From the NCBI GenBank assembly GCA_045125095.1, contig JBGVMW010000062.1, positions 1-17,569 of the forward strand: DNA of 17,569 nucleotides. Direction: 5' to 3'. Each line of letters starts with the position of its first letter. The stretch's first letter is position 1. Positions 1-7,279 of the stretch are shown here, in pieces. The position numbers and the translations under genes are program-made. Source of the stretch: JBGVMW01 sp045125095 (GTDB taxonomy: Bacteria > Bacillota > Clostridia > Lachnospirales > Lachnospiraceae). Below the pieces are notes generated by a model that searched no databases, was not told the origin of the DNA, and worked only from the letters and a program-made list of their open reading frames with translations.

Positions 1-53
1 AAACGTAGCGGACACTAAGGCTGTAAAATACACAGCCTTAGTGCCGACGTTTT
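1..53. terminator. Stem-loop at window edge, probable terminator of an upstream gene
   Basis: Arms at 11-24 and 32-45 pair around a 7-nt loop (one mismatch). Outer bases AAACGT (1-6) also pair with ACGTTT (47-52). Four T follow the stem on the + strand. This is probably an intrinsic terminator of a gene to the left of the window. The T tract is short, and nothing upstream is visible, so direction is uncertain. Confidence 0.5.
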
Positions 54-162
54 CAGAGGGTCACATATAGACTATGTAGCAAACAGCTATCTGTCACAAA
101 CAATTCTGACAATTCACTACCTTGTTGGCGTTTCGCAATTATCTAACAATTCGTGTCAAAAG

Positions 163-169
163 AAGGGAG
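163..169 (+). promoter_or_regulatory. Ribosome-binding site deciding the start of the first gene
   Basis: AAGGGAG lies 7 nt before the ATG at 177. An in-frame GTG at 153 would place this site inside the coding region and has no comparable site of its own, so the ATG at 177 is preferred. Confidence 0.75.
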
Positions 170-176
170 TAGACGT

Positions 177-1031
177 ATGAAAAAAAGATTTTTTAAACGT
201 GGCTGGTTTTTAGGAATCCTGCTATGTGTATTCGCTGTATTCGGTGGAACACAGCGAGTGGAAGCTGCCGAAAATGGCATTATATCACTAGAACTGTATC
301 CAAATATGGAAGCAACTTATACAAAATACGATGTTACTGGTGATACCCTAAATGATACGGTTAAAGTAACCGTGACCAATCATAATGACAAAATGTACAG
401 CGGAACAATAAAAGTATATGTGAATGGCGATTTAGTGTTTAAACAAACACGGGAACCAGATCCCGGCTGGACAGTCAAACTCATTAAACTAAAAAACGGA
501 AACGTATTTTTTGATATCGAGAGCATGATTGTTAGTGGCGATTGCAGTATTCATCACCTATATGTATACAAAAACAAACAATTAAAAAGTGTATATGATT
601 TTCAGAAATACTATAACAAGTATGCTGACTATTATAATGTGGACACTACTGAAGTATCCGGAAATACCATAAAAACTACGGTACGGGCGCAGTTCTATAC
701 AACAGGCATCGTTTATTTCAATATGAACGTGGCTTATAAAAACGGTACCTTTAAAAGAACTGCAAATACTTTTCGTCCTAACTTTGAAGACCCGACGACA
801 AAATGGACAGTTGCAAGAACCATAAAAGTATATAAAAGTGCCGGTTCAAAAAAACTTGCTTATACCCTAAAAAAAGGAAATAAAGTACAATTAAGTAAAA
901 TTATTTATAAAAATAATAAGGTTTATTTCCAGGTAAAGAGAAGCAACGGAAAAGTAAAGAATGGTTATATCCCGGCAGCAAAGCGCTGGGCAGATCCACA
1001 GTATTTCGTCGAGTCACAATTTGCGGGTTAA
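177..1031 (+). CDS. Secreted protein of unknown function with C-terminal SH3-like region
   Basis: A 284-aa protein that I do not recognise as a named family. Residues 1-31 form a signal peptide: basic start MKKRFFKR, a hydrophobic core, and a VEA-A type cleavage site near residue 30. There is no sorting signal or second membrane segment, so it is probably released or loosely wall-associated. The middle is beta-rich, with a stretch (DVTGDTLNDTVKV) resembling repeat-type beta-sandwich folds. Residues about 205-265 (IKVYKSAGSKK, then Lys-rich strands ending VKNGYI) look like a bacterial SH3-type domain, which often binds wall peptides. That assignment is by pattern only. The start is fixed by the ribosome site at 163-169. 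The gene stands alone on the + strand, convergent with the chemoreceptor gene, and no clear promoter was identified in 54-160. Confidence 0.75.
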   Translation: MKKRFFKRGWFLGILLCVFAVFGGTQRVEAAENGIISLELYPNMEATYTKYDVTGDTLNDTVKVTVTNHNDKMYSGTIKVYVNGDLVFKQTREPDPGWTVKLIKLKNGNVFFDIESMIVSGDCSIHHLYVYKNKQLKSVYDFQKYYNKYADYYNVDTTEVSGNTIKTTVRAQFYTTGIVYFNMNVAYKNGTFKRTANTFRPNFEDPTTKWTVARTIKVYKSAGSKKLAYTLKKGNKVQLSKIIYKNNKVYFQVKRSNGKVKNGYIPAAKRWADPQYFVESQFAG

Positions 1032-1035
1032 TTTT

Positions 1036-1087
1036 AAAAAATAGCACCAGAATCCTTTTATGAACAAAGGATTTTCTGGTGCTATTT
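1036..1087. terminator. Bidirectional intrinsic terminator between convergent genes
   Basis: A long stem pairs AATAGCACCAGAATCCTTT (about 1039-1057) with AAAGGATTTTCTGGTGCTAT (1066-1085) around a short loop. TTTT follows on the + strand and a six-base T run follows on the - strand. It can end both the secreted-protein gene and the FIST/chemoreceptor operon. Confidence 0.9.
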
Positions 1088-1111
1088 TCATGCATTTCAT
1101 TCTTTCCAGCC

Positions 1112-2071
1112 TTATTTTTCTTCATGCAGTATCGTACTGAACTGGCGTAAGATATCATCCATTTCACATAGTGCCGTTGATTTTACACTGCTCTTTGTAT
1201 TCAGATTATCAACCTCTGCATCAATATTCTCTACTGCTGCACGCATTCTATCAATACCATCTATTGCCCGGGTTACCTGCGTACTGGTGGTTGATATCGC
1301 ACCTACAATATTGTCGCTTACCTGCTTTACCTGGTCAGTACACGTTTTCACCTGATCCATAGAACCTTTTAGTCCGTCCGCATATTCAATATTGGACTGT
1401 ATCATGTTAGATGTCTTATCAATTTCATTTTGAAGATCCAACAGTGTCGCCTTCAATGTATTGATAGATTTATCAATTCCACTTACTAAGGATGCGGTTG
1501 ATGATGACAATTCACGAATCTGATCCGCTACTACCGCAAAGCCCTTTCCAGCTTCTCCAGCTCTCGCCGCTTCAATAGAAGCATTCAGTGCTAACAGGTT
1601 GGTATTCGTAGAGATACCTGTAATGCTTGCTGTCAGTTCTGTAATATTGTTAAAATCTGCTTCCAGCTGTCCAAATGTATTCGTCATATTGGATAACTGT
1701 TTTTTTGAATTCCCAATCTGATCGATGAGCTGATACATATTTTCATTGGATTCATTGATTTGATGTTCCGATTCATCCATAACCTCACGGATTTGTTCTG
1801 CATATTCATGAAAATCCCCATAATTCTGGCTAATGGTATCAATCACAGAATGAATATTATTTAATTCCTCCTGTGTTGTCTCTGTTCGTTTCTTTATATC
1901 ATCCATACAGGAAGACAGACTGATTTCATCCTGCATATAGGCATCCATACGTTTTGTCAGGAAATCCATGCCATACTTCATATAACCATGCCCATTTTCT
2001 CTTTCTGCCATCTCTTTCAATTGAACGGAATTTACTTGTTCTTCATTATTTTTCTTCTTAAATATACCCAT
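1112..2071 (-). CDS. Soluble methyl-accepting chemotaxis protein (cytoplasmic signalling domain only)
   Basis: A 319-aa chemoreceptor-like protein that would signal to CheA/CheW. It has no signal peptide, membrane helix or recognisable ligand-binding domain, and is almost entirely predicted coiled coil. The conserved hairpin tip is at residues 154-190 and includes NLLALNASIEAARAGEAGKG; the E-AARAGE core is at 167-173, with FAVVADQIREL following. The helices on either side of the tip give the usual antiparallel four-helix-bundle half. Residues 1-60 (basic start MGIFKKK, then a Met/Tyr-rich stretch) have no assigned fold. The ATG at 2071 is preceded by AAAGGTGG (2078-2085), which overlaps the stop codon of the upstream FIST gene, only 12 nt away. 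This suggests translational coupling. FIST is a natural candidate for the missing input domain, acting in trans; that is inference from context. Confidence 0.93.
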   Translation of the reverse strand: MGIFKKKNNEEQVNSVQLKEMAERENGHGYMKYGMDFLTKRMDAYMQDEISLSSCMDDIKKRTETTQEELNNIHSVIDTISQNYGDFHEYAEQIREVMDESEHQINESNENMYQLIDQIGNSKKQLSNMTNTFGQLEADFNNITELTASITGISTNTNLLALNASIEAARAGEAGKGFAVVADQIRELSSSTASLVSGIDKSINTLKATLLDLQNEIDKTSNMIQSNIEYADGLKGSMDQVKTCTDQVKQVSDNIVGAISTTSTQVTRAIDGIDRMRAAVENIDAEVDNLNTKSSVKSTALCEMDDILRQFSTILHEEK

Positions 2072-2083
2072 ACTACACCACCT

Positions 2084-3187
2084 TTATTCAAATACGGCTA
2101 CTTCCATTGTCATGTTGAAATTCTGCTCCCCACATTGTTCTCCATAGCCTGAAAAACCTACATATCCTCCAAGTACACCACCCATTTCCTTTGCATACTC
2201 TGAAAGATATCCCTCACCATCAAATAAAAGTGTTCTTGCAAGGCAATGACACAAAATTGCCAATGATGGGCGCGGCATTTCCTTCTTAATCTTCTCCATT
2301 GTTTTTGCCGTAATTTCGCGGTAGTTATCTGGTTTTAATACCATAACCTTTGCATTATTATACACTCTTGCATGATATACAATACTCTGTCCCTGCTCCA
2401 ATGCACAGTTAGCTGTAATGTACATATTATCACCAACAATTCTTCCCATTGGGTGGGTATCAAAATAATTGGTTACCTGACCTTCTGAAATTCCTAATTC
2501 CTTTGCAAATACTTTTGCAGCAGGCTGATGATTATATTCGTACACTTTACGTGTTTTACTGTCCGCTTTCGTTACTGTCAACACATTGCCGGTTGCCGGC
2601 GTGTAAATATTTTCGCGGTAAATTTTGATTGCACCACCCTCATTATGTATAATTGCAAATACACAACTACGTTCACAAATGACGCCATTTAATGCTACCT
2701 TTGTATCTGTTCCGGAGCAATCATTTCCAGCGGTTCCCCCAAATACCGGAATCTGTTTGTCTAATAAGACGGAATTCAAGGCTGCTAATACAGATTCCTC
2801 TGCACAGAGAAACGCTGTTGTAAATTCTAAGCAGATTGTATTTTTGGTAATGCTTACATCTTCCACACACTTCTTGACACGCTCCACATATTTAATTGGA
2901 TATTTGTCAATATTCTCCAGAATACCTGCGCTACAGCTAATTCCATTCTCAATACCGATTGCCATTAATGCATTCTTCTCCGCACCATCCTTTGCAAAAG
3001 ATGCTATCACGCTTGCCCCCATACTAATACTATCCGGAAATTTTTGATGTATCAAGGAAGCATATTCCTCAAAGTGATTCACCGGTGAGAAAAACAGAAT
3101 TAATTTCGGTTTACGAAACTTCGCCGTTGCTTCCTGCACGCACATTTCGACATTGGCATTGTTGCTTTTTCCTATATTATACTCCAT
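2084..3187 (-). CDS. FIST N/C-domain sensory protein
   Basis: A 367-aa cytoplasmic protein with a FIST_N domain (about residues 15-215) followed by a FIST_C domain (about 225-350). FIST modules are signal-input domains proposed to bind small ligands such as amino acids. Supporting features are the alternating strand pattern LILFFSPVNHFEEYASLI, the glycine motif PVFGGTAGND in the middle, and the C-terminal GGYVGFSGYGEQCGEQNF, which resembles the conserved end of FIST_C. There are no membrane segments and no fused output domain. It is the first gene of an operon with the soluble chemoreceptor, suggesting a split sensor whose ligand signal passes to the chemotaxis machinery. The start is set by GGAGG at 3194-3198: the ATG at 3193 would abut it, whereas the in-frame ATG at 3187 is 6 nt after it. 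A CHC motif near residue 315 is notable but unexplained. Confidence 0.85.
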   Translation of the reverse strand: MEYNIGKSNNANVEMCVQEATAKFRKPKLILFFSPVNHFEEYASLIHQKFPDSISMGASVIASFAKDGAEKNALMAIGIENGISCSAGILENIDKYPIKYVERVKKCVEDVSITKNTICLEFTTAFLCAEESVLAALNSVLLDKQIPVFGGTAGNDCSGTDTKVALNGVICERSCVFAIIHNEGGAIKIYRENIYTPATGNVLTVTKADSKTRKVYEYNHQPAAKVFAKELGISEGQVTNYFDTHPMGRIVGDNMYITANCALEQGQSIVYHARVYNNAKVMVLKPDNYREITAKTMEKIKKEMPRPSLAILCHCLARTLLFDGEGYLSEYAKEMGGVLGGYVGFSGYGEQCGEQNFNMTMEVAVFE

Positions 3188-3193
3188 ACCCAT

Positions 3194-3198
3194 CCTCC
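3194..3198 (-). promoter_or_regulatory. Ribosome-binding site deciding the FIST start
   Basis: GGAGG on the - strand directly touches an ATG at 3193 (zero spacing) and lies 6 nt before a second in-frame ATG at 3187. The normal spacing favours 3187. Confidence 0.75.
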
Positions 3199-3219
3199 AT
3201 TCATGGACTTTTTTACATA

Positions 3220-3248
3220 ATTATAGCACTTGCATTTACTATTTTCAA
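3220..3248 (-). promoter_or_regulatory. Sigma-A-type promoter of the FIST/chemoreceptor operon
   Basis: On the - strand, TTGAAA (3243-3248) is followed after exactly 17 nt by a consensus TATAAT (3220-3225). TGC directly before the -10 box also gives an extended -10. Transcription would start near 3213, about 25 nt before the FIST start codon. Confidence 0.85.
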
Positions 3249-3401
3249 CAAATTTGCTAAATAAATTATGTTTTCCCCTTTTCTTTTATCTATTTTTGTT
3301 AGACATTTTGCAAAAGTGATAACCATCCGTAAATTATCCGAAGTACTAGCAAATTTCATGCATTGCATTTTACAACAAACTGCTGAAATTTCCTAATATA
3401 T

Positions 3402-3442
3402 AAAAAATGCCACCAACTATACGAATATAGTTAGTGACATTT
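3402..3442 (-). terminator. Intrinsic terminator of the symporter gene
   Basis: Arms at 3405-3421 and 3426-3442 form a 17-bp stem with a few mismatches around the loop CGAA/TTCG. On the - strand it is followed by a T-rich run. It lies immediately after the symporter stop codon. Confidence 0.85.
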
Positions 3443-3445
3443 ATT

Positions 3446-4867
3446 TTACTCTATTTCACCTTTTTTGCGACGTTCAAAAAAGTTTTTTGTTTCCTTCGCT
3501 ACAATTCCGCTCAGTGCAAAAATTGCAATCATATTCGGAATCGCCATACAGCCATTAAAGATATCTGATATCGTCCATACTGCTTTTACCGTCATATATG
3601 GTCCGATAAATACAGCAAGAATATACAGCCAGCGGAACACCATAACTGCTTTCTTCTTTCCACCGGATAAATATTCTAAACAACGCTCTGAGTAGTAATT
3701 CCATCCAAGAATGGTTGTAAATGCAAAAAATACAAGACACAACATTAACAGGAAGGAAGATACCGATTCCGGAATCGGGAGTCCCTGGTTAAATGCATGT
3801 GTGGTAATCTCCACACCTTCTAATCCAGGCTGTTGCCATGCTCCGGTAATTACGATAGAAAGTCCTGTCATCGTACAAATGAGAATCGTGTCTATAAAGG
3901 TTCCTGTCATAGAAATCAATCCCTGACGTACCGGTTCCTTCGTCTGCGCGGCTGCCGCTGCAATTGGTGCGGAACCAAGACCGGCTTCATTTGAGAAAAT
4001 ACCACGGGCAACACCTTTCTGCATGGCAATCATCAAGGAACCTACCGCACCACCTGTAACTGCTGCCGGTTCAAATGCTGCCTTTACAATTGTTACAACT
4101 GCGTCTGGAATCGCTTTGACATTGCAAATTAAAAGTACCAGACAGAATACCACATAAATAATTGCCATAAACGGAACTACAATCTGAGAAACATTTGCAA
4201 TTCTCTTAATGCCGCCTATCAGAACCAATGCGACACATGCACTTAAAATCAGGGAAGAAATCACAACTGCCCATGAATAAGTACCAATTCCCGGAATGGT
4301 AACGGTACAGCTCATATCCGGGTCAAAAAAGCGATTGACCGCGGAAGAAATACCATTTACCTGCGAAAAAGTTCCTATTCCCAATAATCCTACGCAGATT
4401 CCAAAAAATGCAAATAACTTGGCAAGCCATTTCCATTTCGCCCCCATACCGCGTTCAATGTAATAGAATGGGCCTCCAAGCGTATGATTATCTTTGTCTA
4501 CTACTCGATATTTTACTGCTAACAATCCTTCTGCATATTTAGTTGCCATTCCAAAAAATGCTGCAACCTCCATCCAGAATAATGCACCTGGTCCACCCGT
4601 TGCTATGGCAGTTGCTACACCAACAATGTTACCCGTACCAATGGTGGCAGAAAGTGCCGTACATAATGCACCAAAGGAGGTAACCTCTCCTTCACCGCTT
4701 TCTTCATTCTTTACCATCCATTTCAATGCCAATGGCAGTTTGCGAATCTGCAACACACCCATACGAAGTGTTAAATAGATTCCGCCTAACAGAATCAGAA
4801 CCATAAGCGGTGGTCCCCATACAAAGTCGTCCACCTTCACCAAAAAATTATTAATTGTATCCCACAT
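3446..4867 (-). CDS. Sodium:alanine/glycine symporter (AGCS family)
   Basis: A 473-aa polytopic membrane transporter with about ten or eleven hydrophobic segments, a usual length for the Alanine-or-Glycine:Cation Symporter family (TC 2.A.25), which imports small neutral amino acids with Na+. Family signatures include SATIGTGNIVGVATAI (73-88), GGPGALFWMEVAAFFGMATK (91-110) and RGIFSNEAGLGSAP (288-301). Substrate choice between alanine, glycine and a D-amino acid cannot be read from sequence. The ATG at 4867 has AAGGAG at 4875-4880, 7 nt upstream. It lies 105 nt downstream of the pilus operon on the same strand with no terminator seen between them, so partial read-through is possible. No convincing promoter or glycine-type riboswitch was found in 4868-4972. 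Its own terminator follows at once. There is no functional link to the pilus. Confidence 0.95.
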   Translation of the reverse strand: MWDTINNFLVKVDDFVWGPPLMVLILLGGIYLTLRMGVLQIRKLPLALKWMVKNEESGEGEVTSFGALCTALSATIGTGNIVGVATAIATGGPGALFWMEVAAFFGMATKYAEGLLAVKYRVVDKDNHTLGGPFYYIERGMGAKWKWLAKLFAFFGICVGLLGIGTFSQVNGISSAVNRFFDPDMSCTVTIPGIGTYSWAVVISSLILSACVALVLIGGIKRIANVSQIVVPFMAIIYVVFCLVLLICNVKAIPDAVVTIVKAAFEPAAVTGGAVGSLMIAMQKGVARGIFSNEAGLGSAPIAAAAAQTKEPVRQGLISMTGTFIDTILICTMTGLSIVITGAWQQPGLEGVEITTHAFNQGLPIPESVSSFLLMLCLVFFAFTTILGWNYYSERCLEYLSGGKKKAVMVFRWLYILAVFIGPYMTVKAVWTISDIFNGCMAIPNMIAIFALSGIVAKETKNFFERRKKGEIE

Positions 4868-4972
4868 ATTGTTTCTCCTTTGCCTACCTTGGATATATCA
4901 ACCTTTTTATCCTAGCATAAAATGTTACAAATAAAAAGTAGTAAATCTCTATAATCTCCATATTTTTCTATC

Positions 4973-6529
4973 CTAGGATTCTACAAGACTACAGCGCACA
5001 GTAACACGTTTCTGGCCACCATAGGTACAGGTAAACAATGTCAAATCCCAGTCGCCTGCTATCATTTTCTCCACATCGTAGGCGCCCAGCGTTTCTGTTG
5101 TCTGTACTTCGTATCTATATACATTGTCTTCTACATCTGTAAATGTTACCGTATCACCTGGTTTCAGATGTGAAATCTTACCAAACTGTCTTTTGTAGTT
5201 GTGTGCTGCAATCACCATGGAATTTTCCTTGGCACTTCCTACATAACGACAAGGTGCTTTCTTAAGACCAGACGTCGTACAGTCCCTAAGAACCGGTAGC
5301 GTAATTCCAATTGCCGGCATAGTGATTTCACCGATGCATTTCTCACCCTCTACCTCAATATAAGGAATGGATTCCGTTATCTGCTTCTCTGCGTCAGAAG
5401 CCGTAGTGCTTGAATCCGGCACAACTACCTCATGCTGTTCCCTTGCATCCTTATACGCAACAAACATTTCCTCTGCCGCTTCATCACCCATTCGTTCCTC
5501 ATGGTTCTGATAAACGCTACATCCTATCATAATCACAAATATTGCAATTCCACCACACATCAGTAGTTTGCCTGCTTTTTTTCGATGCAGTACCCAACCG
5601 GCTACAAATACAACCAGACTCACTCCCAACAGAATGGGTATCATAAAACGTGGTTGACCTGTCTGCGCCAACCGATCTGATGGCTCCGGCGTTGGTTCTG
5701 CTGTCGGCTCCGACGTTGGCTCTGTTGTTGGCTCTACCGTCGGTTCTGCTGTCGGTTCCGACGTTGGCTCTGACGTTGGCTCTACCGTCGGTTCTGCTGT
5801 CGGCTCCGACGTTGGCTCTGACGTTGGCTCTACCGTCGGTTCTGCTGTCGGTTCCGACGTTGGCTCCGATGTTGGCTCTATCGTCGGTTCTGCTGTCGGT
5901 TCCGACGTTGGCTCTACCGTCGGTTCCGACGTTGGTTTTGGCGTCGCTGTTGGCTTTGGTGTTGGTGTAGGCTTTGGTGTCGGTGCTGGCAACTTTCCGG
6001 TCTTTGGCGCTGCGACTACGCGATATGTAAACTCGCCATCTTCTTCCATTGGAACGGAAATCAAAAAGGCATCCACCATTTCATAGGTATCCGGTACTTT
6101 TGTCAACACTACCAGATAGGTACCTAAGTTCAAATTTTTGTAATTTGCATAACCCGAGTTGTCGGTAGCCTTTTTCGTTCCTGTAAGTTTTTCCCTCTTC
6201 GCATAGGATTCTAATGACTTTGCTGCTTCATGTTTTTCTGAAGCATTCATGTCACTTATGCTTTCCAAATCACAATTTGCAAAGTCATTTGTCCATTGTA
6301 ATTTTTGTACTCCCCCCTCCTCTATTACTTCCTCCACCATAAAAATGGTAAATTCTGCATCCGGGATTCCTACCGGTCTATTCTCATTGGTTCGAAGCAC
6401 AACAATAAGCTGTGCCGTTCCATTTTTGTCCATATCAACCGTGGTAGCAGCAAACACCGGTAACGTATGTAACAAGCAAACACACATGACAGCCAATAAC
6501 ATCCATCGTGTACGCTTCCATTTTTGCAT
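4973..6529 (-). CDS. Basal-type pilin fused in frame to a sortase
   Basis: A 518-aa single reading frame. Residues 1-28 are a signal peptide ending VFA-A. Residues about 30-178 form a SpaA/Cna-B-like pilin domain (VDMDKNGTAQLIVVL, PDAEFTIF, LGTYLVVL, ending VVAAPKTGKL, where K176 resembles a pilin-motif lysine). Residues 181-283 are a Pro-rich stalk with 21 TxEP units, and 287-291 are LAQTG, followed by a hydrophobic helix (296-314) and HRKK: a complete sorting signal. A second helix (322-338) then leads into a sortase domain (about 395-518) with His443 (AAHNYK), Cys501 (LFTCTYGG) and Arg508 or Arg512. Topology is consistent: pilin outside, short basic cytoplasmic loop, sortase outside. The sortase is not class C; its exact class (B/D-like) is uncertain. 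Last gene of the pilus operon. The expected role is wall anchoring of the pilus base. The joint at an A7 run may be a slip site or a one-base event. Confidence 0.88.
   Translation of the reverse strand: MQKWKRTRWMLLAVMCVCLLHTLPVFAATTVDMDKNGTAQLIVVLRTNENRPVGIPDAEFTIFMVEEVIEEGGVQKLQWTNDFANCDLESISDMNASEKHEAAKSLESYAKREKLTGTKKATDNSGYANYKNLNLGTYLVVLTKVPDTYEMVDAFLISVPMEEDGEFTYRVVAAPKTGKLPAPTPKPTPTPKPTATPKPTSEPTVEPTSEPTAEPTIEPTSEPTSEPTAEPTVEPTSEPTSEPTAEPTVEPTSEPTSEPTAEPTVEPTTEPTSEPTAEPTPEPSDRLAQTGQPRFMIPILLGVSLVVFVAGWVLHRKKAGKLLMCGGIAIFVIMIGCSVYQNHEERMGDEAAEEMFVAYKDAREQHEVVVPDSSTTASDAEKQITESIPYIEVEGEKCIGEITMPAIGITLPVLRDCTTSGLKKAPCRYVGSAKENSMVIAAHNYKRQFGKISHLKPGDTVTFTDVEDNVYRYEVQTTETLGAYDVEKMIAGDWDLTLFTCTYGGQKRVTVRCSLVES
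5558..5582 (-). other. Pilin/sortase joint: A7 run with hidden TGATG stop-start
   Basis: On the - strand the joint reads CGA AAA AAA GCA GGC AAA, encoding R-K-K-A-G-K, with seven A at 5576-5582. Losing one A would give R-K-K-Q-A-N-Y and a TGA at 5560-5562. That TGA overlaps by one base an in-frame ATG at 5558-5560 that begins a 195-aa free-standing sortase with its own membrane helix. AGCAGG (5571-5576) is a weak ribosome-site candidate 10 nt before this ATG. The layout looks like two formerly coupled genes. Confidence 0.7.
5681..5932 (-). repeat. Tandem 12-bp / 48-bp coding repeat (TxEP stalk)
   Basis: 21 consecutive four-residue TxEP units (x = S, V, A, I, T or P) are encoded by 12-bp repeats. 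A higher-order 48-bp unit (TAEP-TVEP-TSEP-TSEP) recurs with starts at about 5731, 5779, 5827 and 5875, nearly identical at DNA level. A Pro/Lys-rich stretch (TPKP units) precedes it at 5933-5989. Unit changes in multiples of 12 bp keep the frame. Confidence 0.95.
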
Positions 6530-6568
6530 CTTCTGACAGTCTCCTTTCTGAACTACATTCCTTTATCT

Positions 6569-7279
6569 CTATTCTTTCATGCGTACTCCTCGTATCAACA
6601 GCCTATGGGTATTGACTGCATATGGCGTACAGGTAACCAGTGTCACGTAATCTTTTCCTGCTTCTATCTTCAATGCTTCCGTTTCCTCCGGCTTTACAAC
6701 TAAAATCTGATCCACCTTATAAGTAAGGGTACGGTTCAACACGTGGAGCACAAAGGTGTCTCCCACTTCCATCTGGTCTAAATCGGTAAACAGCTTGGCG
6801 GAAGGCAACCCTCGATGACCGAATAAAACTGCATGGGTATTTTCCCCACCTATGGGCATGGAACTTCCTTCCATATGTCCCACACCATGTTCTAGTACTT
6901 GCTCTGTGGTTCCATAACCAATCGTTAAACAGAGATCTATCTTCTCTATCTCTACATATCCCATTGCCTGGCTACCCTCTAATTTTAGGAGCTCTGTATA
7001 CTCCAATCCTTCCCTCTTAAAGTCATCCCGATAGCCTGCAATACTTTCAAAATCAATGCGTTCTGTAACTAACTTCCGATTATACATTTCTGCTTTTTCA
7101 AACATGGTATCATGCGCTGTCTGCTCTAATTGTGCCGCCTGTCTCCGGTACTCTTCTACCAACTGTTCCTGTCTTCTCTCATTGAAGTAATTGCTAATCG
7201 CAGGGTATAACACTATGATAAGACCGCTCAGGCCCATAAACAGGAAAAGAAGCAATGGTATGTATTTTTTAATCTTCAT
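6569..7279 (-). CDS. Class C (pilus-type) sortase lacking the usual lid motif and C-terminal helix
   Basis: A 236-aa membrane-anchored transpeptidase with one N-terminal helix (about residues 5-27). The catalytic residues, numbered from this start, are His155 in LFGHRGLPSAKLFTDL, Cys217 in LVTCTPYAVNTHR and Arg226 in HRLLIRG, matching pilin-polymerising class C enzymes. It differs from its upstream neighbour in two ways: the region before the core has no DP(F/W/Y) lid motif, and the chain stops just after RLLIRGVRMKE with no C-terminal membrane segment. It may therefore be unlidded or have a specialised role such as adding a tip or basal subunit; that is inference. The start at 7279 is favoured over the ATG at 7285 because AGGAG (7288-7292) is 8 nt away rather than 2. 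It overlaps the end of the upstream sortase gene by 11 nt. Confidence 0.93.
   Translation of the reverse strand: MKIKKYIPLLLFLFMGLSGLIIVLYPAISNYFNERRQEQLVEEYRRQAAQLEQTAHDTMFEKAEMYNRKLVTERIDFESIAGYRDDFKREGLEYTELLKLEGSQAMGYVEIEKIDLCLTIGYGTTEQVLEHGVGHMEGSSMPIGGENTHAVLFGHRGLPSAKLFTDLDQMEVGDTFVLHVLNRTLTYKVDQILVVKPEETEALKIEAGKDYVTLVTCTPYAVNTHRLLIRGVRMKE

Noticed and set aside
153..176. GTG start eight codons upstream for the first secreted protein
   Set aside because: The good ribosome site lies inside this extension, and the ATG at 177 begins a standard signal peptide.
3741..4866. + strand open frames opposite the symporter gene
   Set aside because: Antisense shadows of a highly conserved transporter frame, without ribosome sites.
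4868..4972. Promoter, terminator or glycine riboswitch before the symporter
   Set aside because: The best -35/-10 pairs match poorly, the palindrome ATCCTAGGAT at 4970-4979 has no T run after it, and the gap is too short for a glycine riboswitch.
5681..5932. Repeat array considered as CRISPR
   Set aside because: Units are contiguous 12/48-bp coding repeats without unique spacers, inside a clear protein domain.
5650..5970. Long + strand reading frame rich in Leu/Val/Pro opposite the stalk repeats
   Set aside because: It is a mirror of the 12-bp repeats on the coding strand, with repetitive composition and no ribosome site.
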